Shown here: in pieces, positions 35,595 to 44,748 of the stretch
Layout: the number at the start of each line of letters is the position of its first letter
Position numbering within the stretch: the stretch's first letter is position 1
From: Ralstonia mannitolilytica
Lineage (GTDB): Bacteria; Pseudomonadota; Gammaproteobacteria; Burkholderiales; Burkholderiaceae
DNA length: 64,000 nt
Direction of reading: 5' to 3'
Assembly (NCBI RefSeq): GCF_905397375.1
Contig: NZ_CAJPVG010000007.1
Coordinates: 62,001-126,000 of the forward strand
Notes under the pieces: generated by a model
The model's input: only the letters and a program-made list of their open reading frames with translations
Told to the model about the DNA's origin: nothing
Database searches by the model: none
Position numbers and translations under genes: made by a program

Positions 35595-37229
35595 TCAAAC
35601 CGCGACCGCCTCGCCGCGCGCACGCGCCTTGCGCGCCGCCCGGATCATCTCGCTGGCCTTCTCCGCGATCATGATCGTCGGCGAGTTGGTGTTGCCGGAG
35701 GTGATGGTCGGCATGATGGACGCATCCACCACGCGCAGCCCTTCGATACCGCGCACGCGCAGCTGGGCATCGACCACCGCGTTCACGTCGTCGGCGCGCC
35801 CCATGCGGCACGTGCCGACCGGGTGGAAGATGGTCGTGCCGATCTCGCCGGCGGCGCGGGCGAGTTGTTCGTCGGTCTGGAAGGCGGCGCCGGGCAGGTA
35901 CTCTTCGGGCCGGTATTGCGCCAGGGCGGGCTGGGCGACGATGCGGCGCGTGAGCCGCAAGGAATCGGCCGCGACCTTGCGGTCTTCGTCGGTCGACAGG
36001 TAGTTCGGCGCGATCGTCGGCGCGGCAAACGGGTCGGCCGAGGTGATGTGCACCGTGCCGCGCGAGGTCGGGCGCAGGTTGCACACGCTGGCGGTAAACG
36101 CGTTGAACGCGTGCAGCGGGTCGCCGAACTTGTCGAGCGAGAGCGGCTGCACGTGGTACTCCACATCGGGCCGCGACACCTGCGGATTCGAGCGCGCGAA
36201 CACGCCCAACTGCGACGGCGCCATGCTCATCGGCCCGCTCTGGTTGAAGGCGTACTGCATGCCGATCATCGCCTTGCCCCACCAGTTCGAGGCCCGCGTG
36301 TTCAGCGTCGGCACGCCGTGCACCTTGACCACGCTGCGCAACTGCAGATGGTCCTGCAGGTTCTCGCCCACGCCCGGCAGCGCCTGCCGCACCGGAATGC
36401 CCAGCGCCTGCAGCCGCTCCGGCTGGCCGATCCCCGCCAGCTCGAGCAGTTGCGGCGAGTTGATCGCCCCCGCCGAGAGGATCACCTCCTCGCGCGCCGC
36501 GACCGAGTAATCGACCCCGGCCCCGCGATACGTCACGCCCGTGCAGCGCTTGCCGCTGAAGGTCAGCGCACGCACCTGCGCGCCCGTCATGATGGTCAGG
36601 TTCGGCCTCTGCGATGCGGGGCGCAGGAAGCCCTTGGCCGTGTTCCAGCGGATGCCCCGCTTCTGGTTGACCTCGAAGTATCCGACGCCGAAGTTGTCGC
36701 CGCGGTTGAAGTCGCTGGTGCGCGGAATGCCGGCCTGCACGGCGGCTTCGATGAAGGTTTCAAGAATCTGCCAGTGCAGGCGCTGCGGCTCGACCCGCCA
36801 TTCGCCGTCGGCGCCGTGCCACGCGTTGGCCCCGCCGTGGTGGTTCTCGCTCGCCTTGAACAGCGGCAGCACCGCATCCCACTTCCAGGAGGCATCGCCC
36901 GTGATGTCGGCCCAGCCGTCGTAGTCTTCGCGCTGGCCGCGCATGTAGATCATGCCGTTGATCGACGAGCAGCCGCCGAGCACCCGGCCGCGCGGGTAGC
37001 CGAGCGAGCGGCCGTTCAGGCCGGGCTCTTCGCGAGTGCGGTAGAGCCAGTCCGTGCGCGGGTTGCCGATGCAATACAGATAGCCGACGGGGATGTGGAT
37101 CCAGTGGTAGTCGTCCTTGCCGCCTGCCTCCAGCAGGAGCACGGACACGTCGGGATCGCGTGTGAGGCGGTTGGCCAGGACGCAGCCTGCGGAGCCTGCG
37201 CCGATGATGATGTAGTCGTACGTTTCCAT
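35595..37229 (-). CDS. GMC-family FAD oxidoreductase (choline dehydrogenase-like)
   Basis: A 544-residue flavoprotein. The FAD motif is DYIIIGAGSAGCVLANRL; the GMC signature PRGRVLGGCSSINGMIYMRG and the second signature GAINSPQLLELAGIG are intact. The C-terminus has HPVGTCRMG and the NTNSPTIMIAEKAS end. GMC enzymes oxidise alcohols such as choline, aliphatic alcohols or polyethylene glycol. No betaine aldehyde dehydrogenase gene is beside it, so choline is not assured. It lies just upstream of the lysophospholipase-like gene's 3' side but on its own unit. Confidence 0.92.
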   Translation of the reverse strand: METYDYIIIGAGSAGCVLANRLTRDPDVSVLLLEAGGKDDYHWIHIPVGYLYCIGNPRTDWLYRTREEPGLNGRSLGYPRGRVLGGCSSINGMIYMRGQREDYDGWADITGDASWKWDAVLPLFKASENHHGGANAWHGADGEWRVEPQRLHWQILETFIEAAVQAGIPRTSDFNRGDNFGVGYFEVNQKRGIRWNTAKGFLRPASQRPNLTIMTGAQVRALTFSGKRCTGVTYRGAGVDYSVAAREEVILSAGAINSPQLLELAGIGQPERLQALGIPVRQALPGVGENLQDHLQLRSVVKVHGVPTLNTRASNWWGKAMIGMQYAFNQSGPMSMAPSQLGVFARSNPQVSRPDVEYHVQPLSLDKFGDPLHAFNAFTASVCNLRPTSRGTVHITSADPFAAPTIAPNYLSTDEDRKVAADSLRLTRRIVAQPALAQYRPEEYLPGAAFQTDEQLARAAGEIGTTIFHPVGTCRMGRADDVNAVVDAQLRVRGIEGLRVVDASIMPTITSGNTNSPTIMIAEKASEMIRAARKARARGEAVAV

Positions 37230-37296
37230 GTCTCCGTGCTTCTTTTCCTTGGTGTTATTGGTTTTTATTCTTGTGGTGCGACCAATTCACTACAAA

Positions 37297-38166
37297 TCAA
37301 ATCCGCGAAGCCAGCCACTCCGTCATCTTTCCAAACACCTGACTGCGCAGCGGCTCGGCTTCGTTGAAGATCTCGTGATACCCGTTGTCGAACCACGCCA
37401 AGGTCCGCAAGTCTTCCGGCGCATTCGCATAGAAATCGCGACTGCCGGACGGATCGACAATCGAATCGGCGCCGCCTGCCATCAGCAGCATCGGCGCTTC
37501 GAGGCGCGGGGCGTCCTGTTGCGTCTGGGTGATGGCATTGAGCATGAACTCCAGCACGGAAGCACTGATCGTGCCCTGCACGAGCGGGTCAGCGCGATAG
37601 GCGGCTGCCACGCTCGGATCATGGGAAAGCTTGGCCGGATCAACGGGGTTGGGCACCGGCAGCCGCGGCGCGATGGCGGAGAGGATCCCCCGCACGATGC
37701 CCGTTCCTGGCGGCAATTTCACGCGCAGCGCGGGCGATGACAGCAGCACGCCGCGCACGGGCCGGACGCGCGCAGTGGTGAAGCGCGCGACGATCAGCCC
37801 GCCCATGCTGTGCCCAAGCACGAACGGCATCTCGTGCCATTCGGCGACGGCGGCGTCGACGATTTCCGCCAGGTCGGTCAGGTAGTTGTCCGGCGCGTCG
37901 AGCGCCATGCGCGGGCCGCCGCTGCGGCCGTGGCCGCGCAGGTCGAAAGCTCGCACGCGCAGGCCCAGGTCGGTCAGCACCTTGGCCACATGGACGTAGC
38001 GCCCACTGTGTTCGGCCATGCCGTGCACGAGGATGACGGTGCCGCGCGGTTCGCCCGCCTGGGTGTCGGGCGACCACGTGCGGACCAGCAGTTCAGTGCC
38101 GTCCTTCATGCGCTGGCGGGCCTCCTGCGCCTGATCGGGTGCGGCCTGAGCGGGGGCTTGCGTCAT
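37297..38166 (-). CDS. Alpha/beta hydrolase, monoacylglycerol lipase/lysophospholipase-like
   Basis: A 289-residue hydrolase of the serine aminopeptidase S33-like fold. GTVILVHGMAEHSGRYVHVA gives the oxyanion region, GHSMGG the nucleophile, and the acid and His lie in GGADSIVDPSGSRDF and GYHEIFNE. The start MTQAPAQAAPDQAQ is preceded by GGAGGAGACGCCG. No signal peptide. Glycerolipid ester cleavage is inferred from family resemblance (PldB, monoglyceride lipase). Confidence 0.88.
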   Translation of the reverse strand: MTQAPAQAAPDQAQEARQRMKDGTELLVRTWSPDTQAGEPRGTVILVHGMAEHSGRYVHVAKVLTDLGLRVRAFDLRGHGRSGGPRMALDAPDNYLTDLAEIVDAAVAEWHEMPFVLGHSMGGLIVARFTTARVRPVRGVLLSSPALRVKLPPGTGIVRGILSAIAPRLPVPNPVDPAKLSHDPSVAAAYRADPLVQGTISASVLEFMLNAITQTQQDAPRLEAPMLLMAGGADSIVDPSGSRDFYANAPEDLRTLAWFDNGYHEIFNEAEPLRSQVFGKMTEWLASRI

Positions 38167-38231
38167 CGGCGTCTCCTCCTTTGGTTGCCAGATTGTGGCA
38201 TAGACGCCGCGCGCTGCAACGGGCCGAACCG

Positions 38232-38693
38232 TCAGTGGCAGCAGCCGCCCTGGCCGCCGGTGTCTGCGCTCTCGCCGGCCACGCCCTGCAGGATGGGGCA
38301 ATCGGGCCGGTCGTCGCCGTGGCACGCATTCGCCAGCGTCATGAGCGTATCGCGCATGCCTTGCAGCTCGCGGATGCGCGCTTCCAGGTCGGCCACATGG
38401 CGCAGCGTGATGGCCTTGACGTCGGCGCTGGCGCGCTCGCGGTCGTTCCAGAGCGAGAGCAGCGTGCGGATCTCTTCGAGCGAGAACCCCAGCGAGCGCG
38501 AACGATGGATGAACCGCAGCACATGCAGGGCGCGCGCGTCATACATCCGGTAGTTGCCCTCCGTGCGCGGGCTTGGCGGCAGCAGGCCGATGCTCTCGTA
38601 ATAGCGGATCATCTTGGCCGATACGCCGCTGGCCTTGGCGGCCTCGCCGATGTTGACGGGGCCCTGGGTTGCATTGAGATCGGTGCGGGTCAT
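38232..38693 (-). CDS. cueR: Cu(I)-responsive MerR-family regulator CueR
   Basis: A 153-residue activator. The MerR helix-turn-helix reads NIGEAAKASGVSAKMIRYYE; the dimer helix follows. The metal loop has Cys124 and Cys132 (ACHGDDRPDCPIL), the eight-residue spacing and sequence seen in CueR; a CCH tail ends the chain. The start at 38693 follows GGAGACCGCGC and overlaps the copA stop codon (ATGA), so cueR is translated after copA. It should act at the two operators at 40938 and 40980. Confidence 0.92.
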   Translation of the reverse strand: MTRTDLNATQGPVNIGEAAKASGVSAKMIRYYESIGLLPPSPRTEGNYRMYDARALHVLRFIHRSRSLGFSLEEIRTLLSLWNDRERASADVKAITLRHVADLEARIRELQGMRDTLMTLANACHGDDRPDCPILQGVAGESADTGGQGGCCH

Positions 38694-40900
38694 GCGCGGT
38701 CTCCGGTGGATGGCCAGCGGCGCAGCATCAGCGCATTGGTGACGACGCTCACGCTCGAGAACGCCATGGCCGCCCCGGCAAATGTTGGGCTGAGCAGGCC
38801 GAACGCGGCCAGTGGAATGCCGACCACGTTGTAGACGAACGCCCAGAACAGGTTCTGGCGGATCTTGGCGACCGTGCGGCGCGAGAGGTCCAGCGCGTCG
38901 CTCACCAGACGCGGCTCGCCGCGCATGAGCGTGATGCCGGCGGCCTGCATCGCCACATCGGTGCCGGTGGCCATGGCGATGCCGACATCGGCCGCGGCCA
39001 GCGCGGGCGCATCGTTGATGCCGTCGCCGACCATCGCGACCACGTGGCCGGCCTTCTGCCATGCCGTGACACGCGCGGCCTTGTCTTGCGGCAACACCTG
39101 CGCGGCCACTTCGTCGATGCCGAGCGCGTGTGCCACGCTGCGTGCCGCGCCGGCGTTGTCGCCGGTCACGAGCGCGGTGCGCACGCCACGCGCCTGCAGC
39201 GCGGACACAGCCTCCTTCGCGCCGGGCTTGAGCGCATCGCCAAAGCCAATCAGGCCGCGCAACTGCAGGCCGCCTTCATCACGCTGCGCAAGCCACGAGA
39301 CGGTGTTGCCTTGCGCCTCCAGCGCATCGGCGCGCGCTTGCAATGCGCGGCGATCGAGCCCCAGTTCATCCATCCACCGCGCGTTGCCGAGTTGCAGCGA
39401 CGCGCCATTCACGATGCCGCGCGTGCCGCGTCCGGCCAGCACTTCGGGCGATTGCGCCGGCGTGATGGCGCGGCCTTGTTGCTCGGCGTATTCCCGCGTG
39501 GCGTGGGCCAGCGGATGCGTGTTTTCGGCCTGCAGCGCGGCGAGCTCGTCCAGCAGCGTCGCGGCATCGACGCCCGGCGCGGCTTCCACCGCCGTGACGC
39601 GCGGCCGGCCCACGGTAAGCGTGCCCGTCTTGTCGAAGACGACGAAATCGACCTGTTGCGCGCGTTCCAGCGCCTGCGCATCGGCAATGAGAATGCCGCG
39701 CCGCGCCCCCGCGCCGGTGCCGGCCATGATGGCGGACGGCGTGGCAAGGCCGAGCGCGCACGGGCAAGCGATCACCAGCACCGCCACGGCGTTGACGATG
39801 GCCGTCTCCCACCCCGCCCCAGCGATGAACCAACCGGCCAGCGTGAGCAACGCCGCCACCAGCACCGCTGGCACAAAGATCGCGCTCACACGATCGACCA
39901 GTTGCTGGATCGGCGGCTTCGCAGCCTGCGCGTCTTCTACGAGGCGGATGATGCGCGAAAGCATCGTGTCCGCGCCGATGGCCGTGGTGCGCACGAGCAG
40001 CACGCCGTCGGTGGCGATGGCACCGGCGGTCACGCGGTCGCCTTCGCGCTTGGGCACGGGCAGGCTTTCGCCGGTCAGCATGGATTCATCGACGTGGCTG
40101 TCGCCTTCCAGCACCACCGCATCCACGGGGATGCGCTCGCCGGCACGCACGGACACCACATCGCCCACTCGCACCTGGGCGACGGGGGTGTCGCGCAGCG
40201 TGCCGTCGGCAGTGCGCACGCGAGCGGTATCGGGGCGCAGCGCCTGCAGCGCGCGAATCGCCTGCGCCGTCTGCCGCTTGGCCCGCACCTCGAGCCACTT
40301 GCCCAGGCGCACCAGCGTGATGACGACGGCCCCGCTTTCAAAGTACAGATGCGGCAGGTGGTCTTCGCCCGCACGCCACCACAGCCACAGCGACAGGCCG
40401 TATGCAGCCGACGTCCCGAGCGCGACGAGCACATCCATGTTGCCCGCACCCGCGCGCACGGCCTTCCAGCCGGCCTTGTAAAAGCGCGCGCCGATCACGA
40501 ACTGCACCGGCGTCGCCAGCAGCCACTGCCCCCAGGGGGGCAGCATCCACTCGCTGCCGAACCAGCCGGCGATCATCGGCAGCACCAGCGGCAGCGACAA
40601 CGCAGCGGCAATCCACACGGGGCCGGCACCGTCCCAGAAATCCGGCTCGGCGGCGGCACGCGCTGCCGCTTCGTCGGATGCGACGCGCGCTTCATAGCCA
40701 GCAGCCGAAACGGCCGCCACAAGTGCATCGCTCGCCGCGGCGCCGTGCACGCGCGCGCGTTCGGTTGCGAGGTTGACGCTGGCCTCCGTCACGCCGGGCA
40801 CGGCGCGCAAGGCGCGTTCGACACGGCCGGCACAGGCGGCGCAGGTCATCCCGCCGATTTCGAGATCGAGTGAAGCCGGATGGGCAAGGCTGGTGGTCAT
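38690..40900 (-). CDS. copA: Cu(I)-exporting P1B-type ATPase CopA
   Basis: A 736-residue membrane pump. One N-terminal heavy-metal domain carries GMTCAAC (Cys20, Cys23). The P-type features are in order: TGESLPV, membrane CPC in VIACPCALGLATPSAIM, DKTGTLT phosphorylation site, HP-type motif in NTHPLAHATRE and GDGINDAPALAAADVG. It exports Cu(I) from the cytoplasm. The promoter on the minus strand, 31 bases before the ATG, has the long spacer expected for CueR control. Confidence 0.95.
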   Translation of the reverse strand: MTTSLAHPASLDLEIGGMTCAACAGRVERALRAVPGVTEASVNLATERARVHGAAASDALVAAVSAAGYEARVASDEAAARAAAEPDFWDGAGPVWIAAALSLPLVLPMIAGWFGSEWMLPPWGQWLLATPVQFVIGARFYKAGWKAVRAGAGNMDVLVALGTSAAYGLSLWLWWRAGEDHLPHLYFESGAVVITLVRLGKWLEVRAKRQTAQAIRALQALRPDTARVRTADGTLRDTPVAQVRVGDVVSVRAGERIPVDAVVLEGDSHVDESMLTGESLPVPKREGDRVTAGAIATDGVLLVRTTAIGADTMLSRIIRLVEDAQAAKPPIQQLVDRVSAIFVPAVLVAALLTLAGWFIAGAGWETAIVNAVAVLVIACPCALGLATPSAIMAGTGAGARRGILIADAQALERAQQVDFVVFDKTGTLTVGRPRVTAVEAAPGVDAATLLDELAALQAENTHPLAHATREYAEQQGRAITPAQSPEVLAGRGTRGIVNGASLQLGNARWMDELGLDRRALQARADALEAQGNTVSWLAQRDEGGLQLRGLIGFGDALKPGAKEAVSALQARGVRTALVTGDNAGAARSVAHALGIDEVAAQVLPQDKAARVTAWQKAGHVVAMVGDGINDAPALAAADVGIAMATGTDVAMQAAGITLMRGEPRLVSDALDLSRRTVAKIRQNLFWAFVYNVVGIPLAAFGLLSPTFAGAAMAFSSVSVVTNALMLRRWPSTGDRA

Positions 40901-40930
40901 GGAAACGTGCTGTCGAAGGAAGATGGCATC

Positions 40931-40961
40931 AGCCTAGACCTTCCCATCTTGGCAAGGTCAA
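40931..40961 (-). promoter_or_regulatory. CueR-controlled copA promoter
   Basis: On the minus strand TTGACC (-35, 40956-40961) and TAGGCT (-10, 40931-40936) are separated by 19 bases, the extended spacer that MerR-family activators need. The spacer holds the dyad ACCTTGCC / GGGAAGGT (40938-40958), close to the CueR consensus. The -10 element ends 31 bases before copA. Confidence 0.88.
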
Positions 40962-40976
40962 GCGGTCATTCTACGC

Positions 40977-41007
40977 TTGCGGTTCCCACGGTAGGAAGGT
41001 TCATACT
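40977..41007 (+). promoter_or_regulatory. Second CueR-type promoter, for copZ
   Basis: On the + strand TTGCGG (40977-40982) and CATACT (41002-41007) are also separated by exactly 19 bases. The right half of the spacer reads AGGAAGGT, as in the copA operator; the left half (CGGTTCCC) is degenerate. The -10 ends 40 bases before copZ. Copper-induced transcription of copZ by CueR is inferred. Confidence 0.65.
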
Positions 41008-41046
41008 CCGCTGCATGATTTCTTCCTTCCTTTCCAGGAGCGAACC

Positions 41047-41247
41047 ATGACGACGTTTTCCGTTGAAGGTATGAGCTGCGGCCATTGCGTATCGGCCGTC
41101 ACGCGTGCGGTACAGCAGGTGGATGCCGGCGCCAATGTGCAGGTCGATCTGTCCCGCCAGAGCGTGGCCGTCACGAGCGGCGCGAGCGTCGACGCGCTCA
41201 AGGCCGCCATCGAGCAGGCCGGCTACCCGGTCAAAGCCGTTGCCTGA
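41047..41247 (+). CDS. copZ: Copper chaperone CopZ
   Basis: A 66-residue heavy-metal-associated domain. The copper site is GMSCGHC (Cys11, Cys14), and the length and ferredoxin-like pattern (MTTFSVEGMSCGHCVSAVTR to AAIEQAGYPVKAVA) are normal. It carries Cu(I) in the cytoplasm, probably to CopA encoded divergently. CAGGAGCGAACC precedes the ATG. A strong terminator follows. Confidence 0.95.
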   Translation: MTTFSVEGMSCGHCVSAVTRAVQQVDAGANVQVDLSRQSVAVTSGASVDALKAAIEQAGYPVKAVA

Positions 41248-41255
41248 GCAGCGCA

Positions 41256-41290
41256 CAAAAAAAGGCGTGCCGCCATGGCACGCCTTCTTT
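41256..41290. terminator. Bidirectional intrinsic terminator between copZ and ompW
   Basis: AAGGCGTGCC (41262-41271) and GGCACGCCTT (41277-41286) form a 10-bp stem with a 5-base loop, flanked by an A-run (41257-41263) and TTCTTTG. It serves convergent copZ and ompW. Confidence 0.9.
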
Positions 41291-41308
41291 GTTGAACGCG
41301 GCCGCCGC

Positions 41309-42037
41309 TCAGAAGCGGTAGCCCACGTTCAGGAAGGTCACGACCGGGTTGATCTTGATCTTGGCTTCGCTCTGGATATGCGTGCCGTTGATCAGCTTCG
41401 TATCGATCTTGGCCGTCGTCTTCAGCGGCAGGTACGACACCGACAGGCCCACGAACCAGTCCTTGGTGATGGCGTACGTGGCGCCCACGTTCAGCACCGG
41501 GTTCAGCGAGCTGTCGGTCGACACGCTGCTCGTGCTGCCCGGCGTGCCGCGGCCCAGCACCTGGTTCTGGAAGGCGCTGTTGGTGATCTTCTCGTCGGAG
41601 AACCACGTGTAGTTCAGGCCGGCACCGACGTACGGGCGGAACTTGCTGTCGGCGCCGAAGAAGTACCACTTGGCCAGCACGGCCGGGCTCCATTGCTTGG
41701 CCGAACCGATTTCGCCGTAGCGCGAGAAGGAACCCGTGCCTTCGATCTTGTGGCGCGGCGGGATGCCGCCCACCAGTTCCATGGCGAAGTTGTCGGTAAA
41801 GAAGTGCGTGAACGCGAGGCCAACGGTATCGGCGTCCTTGATCTTGGCGCCGGTGTTGGGCTGCGATTGGTTGACGGGAACGCCGCCCACGCTGTTGACG
41901 AACAGCGGGTCGCTCGAGCTGTTCGGCATCACGCGGAACCAGCCCAGGCTGACGATGTTGCTGCCGGCAGCCTGTGCGTGCGCGGCGGTGGCGAGGATCA
42001 TCCCGGCGGCGGCCGCCAGTGCTTTTTTATAGGCCAT
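41309..42037 (-). CDS. ompW: OmpW family outer-membrane protein
   Basis: A 242-residue protein. MAYKKALAAAAGMILATAAHAQA is the signal peptide, with GGAG nine bases before the ATG. The mature chain is an eight-strand beta-barrel of the OmpW type (NIVSLGWFRVMPNSSSD, DTVGLAFTHFFTDNFAMELV, LAKWYF, YVGAGLNYTWFSDE) and ends with the outer-membrane signal Phe in NVGYRF. OmpW proteins form narrow hydrophobic channels. Upstream (42059-42076) a small dyad CTAGAA/TTCTAG is seen at 42159-42176. Confidence 0.92.
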   Translation of the reverse strand: MAYKKALAAAAGMILATAAHAQAAGSNIVSLGWFRVMPNSSSDPLFVNSVGGVPVNQSQPNTGAKIKDADTVGLAFTHFFTDNFAMELVGGIPPRHKIEGTGSFSRYGEIGSAKQWSPAVLAKWYFFGADSKFRPYVGAGLNYTWFSDEKITNSAFQNQVLGRGTPGSTSSVSTDSSLNPVLNVGATYAITKDWFVGLSVSYLPLKTTAKIDTKLINGTHIQSEAKIKINPVVTFLNVGYRF

Positions 42038-42243
42038 CTGTATGTGCTCCAGTGTCAGACGCATCCGGGCAAACGTGCCGTACAGCGGCGTGTGCCGGTG
42101 CGTTCTCAGTCTCCTCCCAGGCGGAAGGGATGGTCATTATCCCGTTTGATTGCCGTGGCTAGAATGCTTTTTCTAGAGGTTTCCTGTTACAAGCGCGGGT
42201 CGAGACCTGCTGATGGCGGGCCTCCTCGGGCCGAACGCGCTTT

Positions 42244-43245
42244 TTAAACAGGCCTGGACTGCGACAGCGCGAGCACGCACGCCGCTAGATCCCACAAGGC
42301 GCTGCCGACGCTCTTGAACACCACGGGCGACACCGGCGCGGCCTGCGCGAGCGTGTCGGGCGTCACGTCGACGCACTGTTGTAACGGACGTACACGCGAC
42401 CACGGCACACCTGCCTGCAGCAGGTCGCCCGCCTCGACTTCCAGGTCGACAAGCGTGTCGGCGTACAGCCGGTCGACCGCGGCGGCATGCACGCACAGCC
42501 GCGGCGGCAGTTCGGCCATGTCGGGCCGGAACGCACCGACTGCCGCGATGAAGTGTTGCGGCCGCCACGTCCGGCCGTGCCCGTCGCCGGGCTCCGCCCA
42601 GTCCGGCAGCACGGGTTGCGACGACGGCGTGGCCGTGACCACGAGCGACACATGCGGCAACACGGCGCGCGCGGCCTGCGCCACCCCGGCCGCATCCCCG
42701 CCGGCCAGCGCGGTGGCGTCCATCCCGAGGGCACGTGCATGCGCGGCCAAGCCCTCGGCGCTGGCGGCATTGCGGGCAATGATGGTCACGCGCCGCGTGC
42801 CAAGGCCCAGGTGGAAGGCTTCCAGATGTGCACGCGCCTGGGCCCCGGCGCCTACCAGCAGCAGGTCGCCCGCTGGCTCCGGGGCCAGCAGGCGCGCGGC
42901 CAGCAGCGAGACCGCTGCCGTGCGGTGCGCCGTGACGGTCGGCCCATCGAGCAGCAGGCGCCGCACGCCGGTCTGCGCGTCCATGACGACGACCTCACCG
43001 TGGATGGCCGGCAAACCGCGCGACGGGTTATGCGGGTGCACCGTGATCATCTTGGTGATGGCCATGTCGGCATTGGACGCGGGCATCAGCAACAAGCTGC
43101 CGGGCCCGGGCAAGGGCATCACCAGTCGGGCGGGCGCCTGGGCCCGGCCGGCGCGCGCGTCGCGCAATACCTGGGCGATGGCGTCGGCAAGCGCGGCGTA
43201 CGGCAGGCACGCTGCCGTCGCGCTGGCGTCGAGGGTCTGCAGCAT
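42244..43245 (-). CDS. Ornithine cyclodeaminase / mu-crystallin family protein
   Basis: A 333-residue NAD(P)-binding protein. The dinucleotide motif is LLLVGAGAQARAHLEAF; the active-site region KMITVHPHNPSRGLP and the LLLDGPTVTAHRTAAVS block are typical. The family includes ornithine cyclodeaminase, alanine dehydrogenase and delta1-pyrroline-2-carboxylate reductase; the last is the most common role for stand-alone members in this bacterial group. MLQTLDAS start, with GGGAGCCCCG upstream. Confidence 0.85.
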   Translation of the reverse strand: MLQTLDASATAACLPYAALADAIAQVLRDARAGRAQAPARLVMPLPGPGSLLLMPASNADMAITKMITVHPHNPSRGLPAIHGEVVVMDAQTGVRRLLLDGPTVTAHRTAAVSLLAARLLAPEPAGDLLLVGAGAQARAHLEAFHLGLGTRRVTIIARNAASAEGLAAHARALGMDATALAGGDAAGVAQAARAVLPHVSLVVTATPSSQPVLPDWAEPGDGHGRTWRPQHFIAAVGAFRPDMAELPPRLCVHAAAVDRLYADTLVDLEVEAGDLLQAGVPWSRVRPLQQCVDVTPDTLAQAAPVSPVVFKSVGSALWDLAACVLALSQSRPV

Positions 43246-43280
43246 CGGGGCTCCCACAGCGAAGGACACGGCGATCGAGC

Positions 43281-44042
43281 TTATGCCCGGCGCGCGGGCG
43301 GTGTGCGGCGCGTGAGCAGGCCGCCGCTGATCAGCAGCTGCGCGGCGGCATAGCTCCACCAGATCGCCAGCTCATGGTCCGTAAAGGGAAACACGAACAC
43401 GCTGATCCCGATCATGGCGTCGGAGGCGGCAAAGGCGATGGCGCCCCAGGCGGTCAGCGGCCCGGGCAGGCGCGCCAGCAGCGCGGCACACACCATTGAC
43501 GAGAGCACGACCATGTAAACGATGACGGGGCCTTTCAAACCGCCCAGGCCCGGCCAGTACCACAGCAGCATGCCGATGGCCACGCCGATCATCGCGCCCA
43601 CCGCCAGCAGGCGCACCGGCGACGACGCGCCTCGCAACTGCCACAGCACGCGCAGATAGCACAGATGGGCGACGAGGAAGCAGCCGAGGCCGGCAATGAA
43701 CGACGGCTTCCAGTCCGGCAATGCCAGGCACAGGTCGCCCAGCGCCGAAAACAGCATCGCGCCGACGAGCCAGCGGCGCTCGCGCGGAATCTCATGCAGC
43801 GACGCCGCACGCGCCAGCAGCATCGCCATGAGCATCTTCCACAGCGGCTGCGCGACGATGCGGCCGATCAGCGGCGTACCCGGCGGCACGTCGACGGCCA
43901 CCATGGTCAACATGCCGCCATAGGTGACCCCCGCCACGGCGGCCGCCACCCACCACGCACGAACGCGTGCCGGCATGCCGTAGCCGCCCGCACGACGTGC
44001 CGGCAGATGCGCCGGATGAGTGGTGTGTCCTTCAACCATCAT
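43281..44042 (-). CDS. YhhN family lysoplasmalogenase-like membrane protein
   Basis: A 253-residue membrane protein with about eight hydrophobic helices. The blocks KMLMAMLLARAASL, LVGAMLFSALGDLCLALPD and FLVAHLCYLRVLWQL with TAWGAIAFAASDAMIGISVF match the YhhN family (TMEM86-like), some members of which hydrolyse lysoplasmalogen. The ATG at 44042 follows GGGAGACC; a second ATG lies one codon on. It lies 35 bases upstream of the cyclodeaminase-like gene and is likely co-transcribed with it. Confidence 0.85.
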   Translation of the reverse strand: MMVEGHTTHPAHLPARRAGGYGMPARVRAWWVAAAVAGVTYGGMLTMVAVDVPPGTPLIGRIVAQPLWKMLMAMLLARAASLHEIPRERRWLVGAMLFSALGDLCLALPDWKPSFIAGLGCFLVAHLCYLRVLWQLRGASSPVRLLAVGAMIGVAIGMLLWYWPGLGGLKGPVIVYMVVLSSMVCAALLARLPGPLTAWGAIAFAASDAMIGISVFVFPFTDHELAIWWSYAAAQLLISGGLLTRRTPPARRA

Positions 44043-44132
44043 GGTCTCCCGCCCGGGAAAGGCGATTCATTGAAACTGGGTGTGATCGGCTTGCAGCGTG
44101 ACACGCCGCGCACCCTGGCGCAAGGCGCACGG

Positions 44133-44609
44133 TCACCCACCGAGGTGGGATAGCGGCAGCGCGCCGTCCCGCTTCAAAGCTGTCAGTACGATATTGGAAC
44201 GCACATTGTCCACGCCCGGCACCCGCATCAGCTTGCGCATGACGAACTCCGATAGCGCCGGCAGGTCGGGCACCACCACGCGCAGCATGTAGTCGGCATC
44301 GCCGGCCACGGAATAGCACTCCTGCACCGCGTCGAGCAGCATGATCTCTTCACGGAAACGCTCGACGATCGCGTCGCCATGATGCGCGAGCTTGATGCTG
44401 GCGAACACCGTCACGCCGAGCCCCAGGCCGGTCGGCGACAGCACCACCCGGTAGCCTTCGATCACGCCTTCGGACTCCAGCCGCGCCAGACGCCGCCCCA
44501 CCTGGCTGGCCGAGAGGTGCACCTGCTCCGAAAGCTGCTGATGCGTCGCACGGCCATCGCGCTGCAGCGCCGCCAGCAGGGCTAGATCGAAGGTATCGAG
44601 CGAAATCAT
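44133..44609 (-). CDS. Lrp/AsnC family regulator, divergent from phhA
   Basis: A 158-residue regulator with N-terminal helix-turn-helix (LLAALQRDGRATHQQLSEQV, LSASQVGRRLARLES) and the RAM effector domain (VLSPTGLGLGVTVFASIKL, CYSVAGDADYMLRVVVPDL). RAM domains bind amino acids. It is divergent from phenylalanine hydroxylase with 139 bases between, so it probably regulates aromatic amino acid catabolism, with phenylalanine or tyrosine as a likely effector. Confidence 0.93.
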   Translation of the reverse strand: MISLDTFDLALLAALQRDGRATHQQLSEQVHLSASQVGRRLARLESEGVIEGYRVVLSPTGLGLGVTVFASIKLAHHGDAIVERFREEIMLLDAVQECYSVAGDADYMLRVVVPDLPALSEFVMRKLMRVPGVDNVRSNIVLTALKRDGALPLSHLGG

Positions 44610-44748
44610 GCATATCTCCTGCGTAGATGCACGCCATTCTGCACGATTTCCGCATGCCGCGGCTCAGAGGCGCCCGTTTTGCGGACAATCCGCAGGGCCG
44701 CACCCCTACACTGGCCGGACTTGAATAACACGAGAGCGAGACACCCGA

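Noticed and set aside
35568..37367. 599-codon + strand open frame
   Set aside because: Antisense of the GMC oxidoreductase gene; composition is typical of a shadow frame.
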